This document shows, in pieces, positions 6,978 through 13,566 of a DNA stretch of 13,566 bases. Each line of letters begins with the position of its first letter. Position 1 is the stretch's first letter. The position numbers were made by a program, and so were the translations under genes. The notes beneath the pieces were generated by a model, which was not told the DNA's origin, made no database searches, and saw only the letters and a list, made by a program, of their open reading frames with translations. This stretch comes from Gammaproteobacteria bacterium UBA3532 (GTDB lineage Bacteria > Pseudomonadota > Gammaproteobacteria > Enterobacterales > UBA3532), in NCBI GenBank assembly GCA_002376965.1, contig DFOV01000074.1:1-13566 (forward strand). The letters are read 5' to 3'.

Positions 6978-9900
6978 TAGAAGCAATCATACGTTGGTCG
7001 GTCTCAAACCGCTTCTTTGTTTTACTCGCAACCATCATCATAGTCGGTGGCGGTTTAGTTACAATGAAAAATACGCCAGTAGACGCGATCCCAGATTTAT
7101 CCGATGTCCAAGTGATAATCAAAACGAGTTATCCTGGTCAAGCGCCACAAGTTGTAGAAGATCAGGTAACGTACCCGCTAACGACCGCCATGCTTTCCGT
7201 ACCGGGTGCACAAACGGTTCGAGGTTATTCGTTTTTCGGTGACTCCTACGTTTATATCATTTTTGATGATGATACCGACTTATATTGGGCAAGAAGCAGG
7301 GTGCTTGAATATTTATCGCAAGTTGCCCCCAATCTACCTGAAAACGCCAGGCCGCAATTAGGTCCAGATGCCACAGGCGTTGGTTGGGTTTATCTGTATG
7401 CATTGGTCGACAGAACCGGCCAACACGATATTTCTCAATTACGCAGTTTGCAAGACTGGTTCTTGAAATTTGAGCTCCAAACTGTGCCTGGCGTGTCCGA
7501 AGTCTCGGCGCTAGGGGGTATGGTGAAACAGTATCAAGTGAAAGTAGATCCTGAAAAACTCCGCGCTTACGGTATACCGCTTTCTCATATTCAGATGGCA
7601 ATAAAGCGAGGAAATCAAGAAGTTGGGGCCTCTGTAGTGGAGCTTGCAGAAGCTGAGTACATGGTTCGTGCCACGGGGTATATTTCTGATAAGAAGGATA
7701 TCGAAACCATTCCTCTTGGCGTCAATGACAATGGCACACCGCTTTTAATAAGGGATATTGCCACTGTAGATATCGGTCCACAAATGCGCCGCGGTATAGC
7801 AGAGCTAAACGGCGAAGGGGAAACAGTCGGCGGTATTGTCGTGATGCGTTTTGGTGAGAATGCTCAAAAAACGATAGATGGCGTCAAAGCAAAACTAGAG
7901 GACTTAAAAAAAGGACTACCTGATGGCGTTGAGGTGGTCACTGTTTATGATCGTTCCGCATTAATTGAAAGAGCCGTTGATAACCTAGCTTCGAAACTAG
8001 TGGAAGAGTTTATCGTAGTCGCTTTGGTATGTGTCGCTTTTCTTTTTCATGTTCGGTCGTCACTCGTCGCAATCATCAGTATTCCTGTCGGGATCATTAC
8101 CGCGCTAATCGTTATGTATATGCAAGGGATCAATGCCAATATCATGTCGTTGGGCGGCATTGCTATTGCCATTGGCGCCATGAGTGATGGTGCGATCGTT
8201 ATGATTGAAAATATGCACAAACACATGGAAAAGACGCCTCTTACCAAGGAAAATCGCTGGCAGGTTGTTATCGATTCTGCGGTCGAAGTTGGACCTGCGT
8301 TATTTTTCAGTTTGTTGATCATTACGGTTAGTTTTGTACCTGTTTTTACGCTTGAGGCCCAGGAAGGGAGGATGTTTTCCCCTCTTGCTTATACGAAAAC
8401 ATATGCAATGGCTGCATCAGCGGCACTTGCGATTACACTGGTCCCAGTCTTAATGGGGTATTTTGTACGTGGAAAGGTGTTGCCTGAACACAAAAACCCA
8501 GTCAACAAGTTTTTAACGTTTTTATACATACCGACGCTCAAGACAGTTTTGCGCTTTCCAAAGTCAACGATGGTCGCAGCATTGATTGTCTTGGCTATCG
8601 GGCTTTGGCCAATTGATAAAATTGGTAGTGAATTTATTCCCCCGCTTGACGAAGGCGATTTGATGTATATGCCAACCACCTATGCCGGCATATCAATCGG
8701 GAAGGCACGAGAGCTTCTTCAACAGACCAACAAATTAATAAAAACCGTGCCAGAAGTAGAAACGGTATTTGGCAAAGTAGGGCGGGCGGATACGGCGACG
8801 GACCCCGCGCCACTGACCATGATTGAGACATTCATTCAATTGAAACCCAAAGAACAATGGCGAGAAGGGATGACCACGCAGGACCTTATTAAAGAGTTTG
8901 ATGCAGTGGTCAATTTACCGGGCTTAACCAACGCATGGGTGATGCCAATAAAAACCCGAATTGACATGCTTGCCACAGGAATTAAAACCCCTGTTGGGAT
9001 TAAAATTGGTGGTCCCGATCTAATGGAAATTCAAAAAATCGGCCAACAAATTGAGTCAATATTAACTGACGTCGATGGCACGGCTTCAGTGTATTCTGAA
9101 CGCGTCGCTGGCGGTCGCTACTTGAAAGTCGACATTGATCGCGAAAAAGCCGCCCGATATGGGCTCAATATCGCTGATGTTCAGCAAATTGTCTCTAGTG
9201 CAATTGGCGGTGTTAACGTAACACAGAGTGTAGAAGGGCTGGAGCGCTATCCAGTAAATATTCGTTATCCGCAGTCATACCGAAGCTCTCCAGAGTCGCT
9301 TTCTTTGTTACCTGTAGTGACACCACAAGGAAAACGTATAGCCTTAGCTGATGTTGCTGACGTCTACATCGAAGACGGACCACCGGGTATCAAGAGTGAA
9401 AACGCGCGGCTCAATGGATGGGTGTATGTTGACATCGATGGTGTAGACATAGGCACGTATGTGGCTACCGCGCAGCAAGTTGTTGCTGAACAACTCGTTT
9501 TACCCGCCGGCTATTCAATTAATTGGTCTGGCCAATACGAGTATATGTTAAGGGCAAAGGAGAAGCTCACTTACGTTGTGCCTTTGACGCTCGCTATAAT
9601 CGTTATTCTATTGTACCTCAACTTCCGAAACTTCATTGAAGTGGCGATTATTATGGGGACGTTGCCATTGTCGATGGTTGGCAGCATATGGCTTATGTAC
9701 ATCGAAGGCTTTAATTTCTCCGTGGCCGTAGGCGTAGGTTTCATTGCCTTGGCCGGTGTCGCTGTAGAAATAGGAGTCATTATGCTTGTATATCTCAATC
9801 ATGAATATCAGGCACTGATGGATAGATGCAAAGAAGGGGGTACCTTACCGAGCGCCGAGATGTTGACCGAGGCAGTACTGCACGGTGCAGGATTGCGTGT

Positions 9901-10111
9901 TCGTCCCGTCATGATGACAACGGCCACTATCATCTTTGGATTGCTGCCGGTTTTATATGGCTCTGGTACGGGGTCCGAAGTCATGAGTCGGATTGCCGCG
10001 CCGATGGTGGGAGGAATGGTTAGTGCGATTATTCTGACACTACTCATACTGCCTGCCATTTATTTAATATGGCGCAAACAACAGCTTAAATACTTGGCTG
10101 TCGTTGCGTAA
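6974..10111 (+). CDS. cusA: CusA-type heavy-metal RND efflux transporter
   Basis: This inner-membrane proton-driven Cu(I)/Ag(I) exporter has 1045 aa; E. coli CusA has 1047. It shows the HME-RND layout: an N-terminal helix (RWSVSNRFFVLLA) and a large porter loop, then TM2-6 from about residue 340, a second porter loop, and a C-terminal block of six helices ending at the C-terminus. The proton-relay aspartate is D405 in GAMSDGAIVMIEN. The Met triad that binds Cu(I)/Ag(I) in E. coli CusA (M573, M623, M672) is present with a constant offset of 7: M566 (MYMP), M616 (LTMIET) and M665 (RIDMLATG). This supports monovalent copper/silver over the divalent substrates of CzcA. Start and stop are coupled to the neighbours (ATGA with cusB, TAATG with the remnant downstream). 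Confidence 0.96.
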   Translation: MIEAIIRWSVSNRFFVLLATIIIVGGGLVTMKNTPVDAIPDLSDVQVIIKTSYPGQAPQVVEDQVTYPLTTAMLSVPGAQTVRGYSFFGDSYVYIIFDDDTDLYWARSRVLEYLSQVAPNLPENARPQLGPDATGVGWVYLYALVDRTGQHDISQLRSLQDWFLKFELQTVPGVSEVSALGGMVKQYQVKVDPEKLRAYGIPLSHIQMAIKRGNQEVGASVVELAEAEYMVRATGYISDKKDIETIPLGVNDNGTPLLIRDIATVDIGPQMRRGIAELNGEGETVGGIVVMRFGENAQKTIDGVKAKLEDLKKGLPDGVEVVTVYDRSALIERAVDNLASKLVEEFIVVALVCVAFLFHVRSSLVAIISIPVGIITALIVMYMQGINANIMSLGGIAIAIGAMSDGAIVMIENMHKHMEKTPLTKENRWQVVIDSAVEVGPALFFSLLIITVSFVPVFTLEAQEGRMFSPLAYTKTYAMAASAALAITLVPVLMGYFVRGKVLPEHKNPVNKFLTFLYIPTLKTVLRFPKSTMVAALIVLAIGLWPIDKIGSEFIPPLDEGDLMYMPTTYAGISIGKARELLQQTNKLIKTVPEVETVFGKVGRADTATDPAPLTMIETFIQLKPKEQWREGMTTQDLIKEFDAVVNLPGLTNAWVMPIKTRIDMLATGIKTPVGIKIGGPDLMEIQKIGQQIESILTDVDGTASVYSERVAGGRYLKVDIDREKAARYGLNIADVQQIVSSAIGGVNVTQSVEGLERYPVNIRYPQSYRSSPESLSLLPVVTPQGKRIALADVADVYIEDGPPGIKSENARLNGWVYVDIDGVDIGTYVATAQQVVAEQLVLPAGYSINWSGQYEYMLRAKEKLTYVVPLTLAIIVILLYLNFRNFIEVAIIMGTLPLSMVGSIWLMYIEGFNFSVAVGVGFIALAGVAVEIGVIMLVYLNHEYQALMDRCKEGGTLPSAEMLTEAVLHGAGLRVRPVMMTTATIIFGLLPVLYGSGTGSEVMSRIAAPMVGGMVSAIILTLLILPAIYLIWRKQQLKYLAVVA

Positions 10112-10357
10112 TGAAAGGACCTGTTCGCCGTTCACATCGTTGGCTTATGCTGCTAGTCGGCGGGCAGGTGTTGTTTTGGTCGTTAAGCGGCCTTTACATG
10201 GTCTGGTTTGATATCTACTACATTCAGGGTGAACATTTTTTTACCTGGGCCCAGCGCGATGATGAAAGACGTCACAGGCTTGCTGATCGACAATACCATT
10301 GACCCAAATGCCATCAATATTGAAGCATTTGTGTCATCTATAACCCATCAAGTCTAA
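10111..10357 (+). pseudogene. Frameshifted and truncated PepSY-type membrane protein remnant
   Basis: An ATG overlapping the cusA stop opens a 63-codon frame (to 10302). Its first 43 or so residues look like the N-terminal helix of PepSY-associated membrane proteins: SHRWLMLLVGG, then FWSLSGLYMVWFDI and YIQGEH. After a run of seven T at about 10236-10242 the reading becomes arginine-rich and implausible (QRDDERRHRLADRQYH). The +1 frame instead reads sensibly (for example DVTGLLIDNTIDPNAINIEA) to a TAA at 10355-10357, which overlaps the copC ribosome binding site. Intact relatives are far longer, so both a frameshift and loss of the rest are likely. An alternative is a live short membrane peptide of 63 aa coupled to cusA, which the well-kept helix would allow. 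Family identity rests on the N-terminal helix only. Confidence 0.65.
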
Positions 10358-10368
10358 GGAGACTTCAA

Positions 10369-10761
10369 ATGAAACTAATCTTTTCAATGCTCATGGTAGC
10401 CTTAAGTTTTTCTACTTTTGCTCACACAACACTTAAGACATCTACACCTAAGGATAATGCGATGTTGATGTCATCTCCACCTGAACTATCATTGGTTTTT
10501 ACCAAGCCTGTAAGGTTGGCTAGAGTAACGTTGCAATCAAAAAGTGGGGAAACCATTCCGTTTGAGTTTAAGCCAAGTACGGAACTCGCTAGTGCCTTTA
10601 GTTACGAATTACCCGGATTACCAGTAGATACATACACTGTCAATTGGATGTTGCTAGGTCAGGACGGTCACAAAATGGAAGGGGCTTTTAGTTTTATGGT
10701 GCATGCTTCAATGATGAAACATAACGACAAAAAGCACGACAGCACGCACGGCAACCATTAG
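10369..10761 (+). CDS. copC: CopC family periplasmic copper-binding protein
   Basis: This 130-aa protein has a signal peptide ending at FA before His19. Cleavage there leaves a free N-terminal histidine, the first ligand of the CopC Cu(II) site. The other expected ligands are D99 and H101 in GQDGHKMEG (81 and 83 in the mature protein). The body carries the usual beta-sandwich segments (STPKDNAML, SPPELSLVFTKPVRL, YTVNWMLLGQDGH). The Met-rich Cu(I) loop of some CopC proteins is not evident, so it looks like the Cu(II)-only type. A His-rich tail (MKHNDKKHDSTHGNH) may add low-affinity sites. AAGGAG at 10356-10361 is an excellent ribosome binding site, 7 nt before the ATG. copD follows 8 nt after its stop, the standard CopC-CopD pairing. 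Confidence 0.93.
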   Translation: MKLIFSMLMVALSFSTFAHTTLKTSTPKDNAMLMSSPPELSLVFTKPVRLARVTLQSKSGETIPFEFKPSTELASAFSYELPGLPVDTYTVNWMLLGQDGHKMEGAFSFMVHASMMKHNDKKHDSTHGNH

Positions 10762-10769
10762 AGGACGCT

Positions 10770-11684
10770 ATGGACATTTGGCAGTTGGGGTTGTTGATTT
10801 CAAAGTTTGGTGTTTATCTCGGCGTATCAGCGCTGCTTGGTGGTGGTTGGATTTTGTGCATTACCAATACTGATACTGACACCAAATTTACTCTACCCGC
10901 AAGCTTACAAACAACGGTAACAAGGCACATGCGTTTGTTTGCGGTCATTGGCATCATTTTTAGTGCTTTTGACTTTTTGTTTCAGGTTGGGCAGCTCGCT
11001 CAATCTGGATACGCTGGTATGTTTGACCCCGTTATGCGAGAGATGGTCGCGCATTCAACGCTCGGAGATGTTGCAAAAAGTCGACTAGTGCTGTTCGCAA
11101 GTGCGCTACTATATTTAACCTACTTAGGTCATTCAATTAGAAAAAATGCTTTTATTTCAAATCGCTCTCTTGGAATTTTCATTGTTATTGCGTTGGCAGG
11201 ATTTGGGTATACATTTACATTAACTGGGCATACTCAACAGTTACAACCTAGTTTCAAGTTTATCCTGGCTGCTCATGCCGTTATTGCGCTCGCGTGGGTG
11301 GGTTCACTCTGGCCTCTTTCAAGGACGTGCGTAGCGCTTTCTAACCCCAATTTGCACCTCGTCATGACAAAATTTGGGAAATCGGCTGTATACCCCATTG
11401 GGGGGTTAATTATTGCTGGTTTACTACTGGCTTGGCAACTTGTGCGTTCTGTTAGCAGTTTGCTTGACACAAACTACGGCTTTGTATTGCTTGTTAAGCT
11501 GTTGTTTGTTGGTGCCATCTTTCTGATCGCGTTGTTACACAAACTGCGATTGGCTCCTCAGCTTTTAACCGGCATAACCAGTCCTCGAACGCTTCAAAAA
11601 TCAATCCAAATCGAACTTTGTATAGGGATATCTATTTTAATGGTGACGGTGGTGTTAAGTACCGCCGTAGGCCCCAATTATTGA
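10770..11684 (+). CDS. copD: CopD family inner-membrane copper protein
   Basis: This 304-aa polytopic membrane protein has about eight hydrophobic helices and matches the CopD (PF05425) family, which works with CopC in copper handling at the inner membrane; whether it imports copper or exports it varies between accounts. Conserved-looking histidines appear in TLTGHTQQ (H154) and AAHAVIALAWVG (H169), facing a W176/W181-containing helix. The last three helices contain GGLIIAGLLLAW and a C-terminal ISILMVTVVLSTAVGP. GAGGA at 10761-10765 overlaps the copC stop and sits 4 nt before the ATG, so translation is coupled. The length matches stand-alone CopD proteins, as opposed to fused CopC-CopD (YcnJ-like) proteins. 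Confidence 0.9.
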   Translation: MDIWQLGLLISKFGVYLGVSALLGGGWILCITNTDTDTKFTLPASLQTTVTRHMRLFAVIGIIFSAFDFLFQVGQLAQSGYAGMFDPVMREMVAHSTLGDVAKSRLVLFASALLYLTYLGHSIRKNAFISNRSLGIFIVIALAGFGYTFTLTGHTQQLQPSFKFILAAHAVIALAWVGSLWPLSRTCVALSNPNLHLVMTKFGKSAVYPIGGLIIAGLLLAWQLVRSVSSLLDTNYGFVLLVKLLFVGAIFLIALLHKLRLAPQLLTGITSPRTLQKSIQIELCIGISILMVTVVLSTAVGPNY

Positions 11685-11695
11685 AGAAACACAAA

Positions 11696-12175
11696 ATGAA
11701 AAAAATCTACTTGTTGTCAATCATACTCGTTCCTTTGCTATTAACTAACAGTGTTAATGCTCATGATAAATCGCATAACGACACCAGCAATAGTCCTATG
11801 TTCTCAGGGCTAGACTCCGACGCAGGAATAATAGCAAAACAATTCCACAAAGCACTCTCCGAGGCTAATGCAGAGACAGTCATGAGCTTACTTGCCGATG
11901 ATGTCCTTATTTTGGAAGGTGGCAGAATTGAGCGCAGTGCCGACGAATATCGTGCACATCATTTGCAAGCAGACATGCAATTTTCATCTGCCGTAACCAC
12001 GAAGACGATTGAGCATCATGTTCGTGTGCATGGTAATACAGCTGTCTCCATTTCAAGAAGTCACACTTCTGGAAACTATAAAGGTCGAGATATTGATAGG
12101 ACAGGCAATGAAACGCTCTTTTTAACGCTGATCAATGGACAGTGGAAAATCAGTCATATTCATTGGTCTCACTAA
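11696..12175 (+). CDS. Secreted His-rich NTF2-like protein (DUF4440/SnoaL type)
   Basis: This 159-aa protein has a signal peptide (residues 1-22, cleavage after VNA) followed by a single NTF2-fold domain. The domain runs from the helix IAKQFHKALSEANAETVMSLL and DDVLILEGG to the closing strands NETLFLTLINGQWKI, the DUF4440/SnoaL pattern. The predicted mature protein starts with His23 (HDKSHND) and is strikingly rich in histidine: FHKA, AHHLQ, EHHVRVHG, SHTSG and the C-terminal SHIHWSH. That composition suggests periplasmic metal binding, but no catalytic set is recognised. ATG 11696 is chosen over upstream in-frame starts because the signal peptide begins MKKIYLL; the gene then begins 11 nt after the copD stop. 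The Shine-Dalgarno is weak (GAAGA at 11683-11687). The copper link is by position only. Confidence 0.8.
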   Translation: MKKIYLLSIILVPLLLTNSVNAHDKSHNDTSNSPMFSGLDSDAGIIAKQFHKALSEANAETVMSLLADDVLILEGGRIERSADEYRAHHLQADMQFSSAVTTKTIEHHVRVHGNTAVSISRSHTSGNYKGRDIDRTGNETLFLTLINGQWKISHIHWSH

Positions 12176-12209
12176 CTCCCCACCAAATTAAAATAAAAAG
12201 GTCAAAACG

Positions 12210-12692
12210 ATGAAACTTTTCTATGCAAGCTGCGTTGTTATTTTTTTAGCCACATCACCATACATTTATGCGTCTGAGCAAACGAACGACGAAACCGAGA
12301 TACTAGAAATGATCCAAGATATTGAAAAGGGGTGGGAGTCTGGTAACGGTATGCCGTTCTATCAACATTATCTTGGCCAGGTAGGTGCGCGTTACATTGA
12401 GTCAGGCGGTCAGAATAAAGGGTTAGAGGATTTGGTCAAAAATCATGTAGAGCCGGAAAAAGAGGTATTGAAACGATTGACCATTGATATTCTAGATATC
12501 GAAACAAACGTTGAAGGAGACTTCGCTTGGGCAGTTACGACAGTAAATGTTTCAGGAGAAGTACGCAAAACCGGCGCAGTTTTTGATAAAAAAGGATTTC
12601 AAACCTATTTGTTTCGCCGAACTGATGAAGGATGGAAGGTCATTCATTCGCATTCATCTACCCGTGATAATAAGCCACATAAGCACCGTTAA
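12210..12692 (+). CDS. Second secreted NTF2-like protein (DUF4440/SnoaL type)
   Basis: This 160-aa protein has a signal peptide ending near residue 21 (YIYA before SEQ). An NTF2-like domain follows, beginning with TEILEMIQDIEKGWESGNG and ending with the strand pair GFQTYLFRRTDEGWKVIHSHSS, then a basic His tail (DNKPHKHR). It is related in fold to the preceding protein but clearly diverged, so the pair is an old duplication or two independent recruits. AAGG near 12198 is a modest ribosome binding site for ATG 12210. The 34-nt gap from the previous gene and the 5-nt gap or less to the next suggest the same transcript. No active-site motif is recognised. Ligand binding, enzyme activity or a structural role are all possible, and copper involvement is inferred from the operon. 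Confidence 0.78.
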   Translation: MKLFYASCVVIFLATSPYIYASEQTNDETEILEMIQDIEKGWESGNGMPFYQHYLGQVGARYIESGGQNKGLEDLVKNHVEPEKEVLKRLTIDILDIETNVEGDFAWAVTTVNVSGEVRKTGAVFDKKGFQTYLFRRTDEGWKVIHSHSSTRDNKPHKHR

Positions 12693-12697
12693 CAACG

Positions 12698-13405
12698 TTG
12701 AATTCCGTGCAAAATCGCAATATCACATTGGATGCAATACGAACGTTAGCCATTGTGTTGATGGTTGTATTCCATTTTGCTTACGACCTTCGTTTCTTTG
12801 GTTGGGTTGATTGGAATGTCCCCAATGGAAAAGGGTGGAGGGAGTTTCGGTATGTAATATTGACGCTCTTCTTCGTGAGTGTAGGCGCGTCGCTCGTGCT
12901 CGGGAATTATCGAAAATTTAGTCTAAAAATGTTTTTACTGCGGCTGTTTTCCATAGCGTTCTGGGCCGCGGTAATATCGCTTTTTACGTATTATTTTTTT
13001 AATGCAAACTGGATATTCTTTGGCGTATTGCATTTTATTGCTGTAGCGAGTGTTTTGTGTGTTCCGTTGATTAGAAAACCCATATTGTCGCTGTTGTTGG
13101 GTTTTGTTGCGGTCACGTTGTTTAACATTGGCCTAGTATCCAGTAAATGGCCATTTAATCTGATCAGTTTGTCACTACCTCATTCTCCAAACGATTACGT
13201 TGCGATTTTTCCATGGATAGGTGTTGTATTGTTTGGTATTGCGATAGGGCACGTTTTGAAAAGCGGATTTGATCCGTTTGCAAAATGGAATATCCCGAAT
13301 AACTTGACTCTTCTCGGACGGCATAGTTTAGCGGTTTACATATTGCATCAACCTATCTTTTTTGCGCTGTTTGGTACTATCTATTGGTTTAGCTCATCGG
13401 TGTAA
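12698..13405 (+). CDS. DUF1624/heparan-alpha-glucosaminide N-acetyltransferase-like membrane protein
   Basis: This membrane protein of about 235 aa resembles the HGSNAT catalytic-like family (PF07786, formerly DUF1624). Its N-terminus, RNITLDAIRTLAIVLMVVFHF with AYDL just after, is typical: the RxxAI and FHFAYDL motifs begin the first helix, and the His is the candidate catalytic residue by analogy. About six more hydrophobic segments follow (LTLFFVSVGASLVLG, SIAFWAAVISLFTYYFF, WIFFGVLHFIAVASVLCVP and others), with a closing LGRHSLAVYILHQPIFFALFG that matches the family's last helix. The length suits the small bacterial members. The start is uncertain: TTG 12698 or GTG 12707 (2-14 nt after the previous stop), neither with a clear Shine-Dalgarno. 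It would transfer an acyl group to an unknown acceptor; a link to copper is not established. Confidence 0.75.
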   Translation: MNSVQNRNITLDAIRTLAIVLMVVFHFAYDLRFFGWVDWNVPNGKGWREFRYVILTLFFVSVGASLVLGNYRKFSLKMFLLRLFSIAFWAAVISLFTYYFFNANWIFFGVLHFIAVASVLCVPLIRKPILSLLLGFVAVTLFNIGLVSSKWPFNLISLSLPHSPNDYVAIFPWIGVVLFGIAIGHVLKSGFDPFAKWNIPNNLTLLGRHSLAVYILHQPIFFALFGTIYWFSSSV

Positions 13406-13566
13406 CTATGCACCTTTTACTTTGCCATAAATCACCTTCAGTAATTAATATCCGCTATGCTGCCGCAGACATAAAATTACGATGAGATATGCACATTATG
13501 AGGGAAGGTAGAGTCAAGGCAGCAGAGTAATGCTTGATAAACGCATATGCGCTTGCGCGCAAATGC
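13406..13566. other. Right flank without a recognised gene
   Basis: I see no coding frame, convincing terminator hairpin or mobile-element end in these 161 bases. The only structured element is a perfect 10-bp palindrome, TTGCGCGCAA (13553-13562), four bases from the window edge, inside a GC-alternating stretch unlike the AT-leaning surroundings. It could be the start of a repeat or recombination site continuing outside the window. Confidence 0.4.

Noticed and set aside
11618..11695. In-frame start at 11618 for the first NTF2-like protein
   Set aside because: It would add 26 basic residues inside copD ahead of the signal peptide; ATG 11696 gives a clean signal sequence.
12547..12810. Open frame bridging the second NTF2-like gene and the acyltransferase-like gene
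   Set aside because: It lies out of frame across two better-supported genes and its peptide looks like frame noise.

Overview
This window is a chromosomal or island-borne copper/silver resistance cluster from a marine-type gammaproteobacterium. The likely group is Alteromonadales (Alteromonas/Pseudoalteromonas-like). That placement is inference from the protein style, the moderate-to-low GC and the gene order; there is no rRNA or phylogenetic marker. No transposase, integrase, tRNA, rRNA or CRISPR array was seen.

Layout. On the minus strand at the left is a two-component system: a sensor kinase (268-1674, CusS/CopS type) and its response regulator (1658-2341, CusR/CopR type), overlapping by 17 nt. 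A 316-bp divergent intergenic region (2342-2657) carries a clean inverted repeat at 2551-2566 with the spacing and core of a CusR/CopR box. Everything to the right is on the plus strand, tightly packed and probably one long transcript or a few: a small exported Cys/His-rich protein; a DUF411 lipoprotein; the tripartite RND efflux pump cusC-cusB-cusA; a broken PepSY-type remnant; copC; copD; two secreted NTF2-like (DUF4440/SnoaL-type) proteins; and a small DUF1624/heparan-alpha-glucosaminide N-acetyltransferase-like membrane protein. From the DUF411 gene to cusA and on to the remnant, each junction overlaps by 1 to 4 nt (TAATG or ATGA), which suggests translational coupling.

How it works together (partly inferred). 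CusS senses periplasmic Cu(I)/Ag(I) and phosphorylates CusR, which binds the palindrome and turns on the plus-strand operon. The Cys/His-rich protein, DUF411 lipoprotein and CopC would bind copper in the periplasm. CusCBA would pump Cu(I)/Ag(I) out across the outer membrane. CopD is an inner-membrane partner of CopC. No copA multicopper oxidase, P-type ATPase or free cusF gene lies in the window.

The most striking feature is the adaptor CusB. Its C-terminus carries three tandem CusF metallochaperone domains at an exact 86-residue period, each keeping the complete His/Trp/Met/Met Cu(I)/Ag(I) site. This replaces the usual separate chaperone with three tethered ones per subunit. Second in interest is the distal trio of two His-rich secreted NTF2-fold proteins and an acyltransferase-like membrane protein, whose link to copper is not established.
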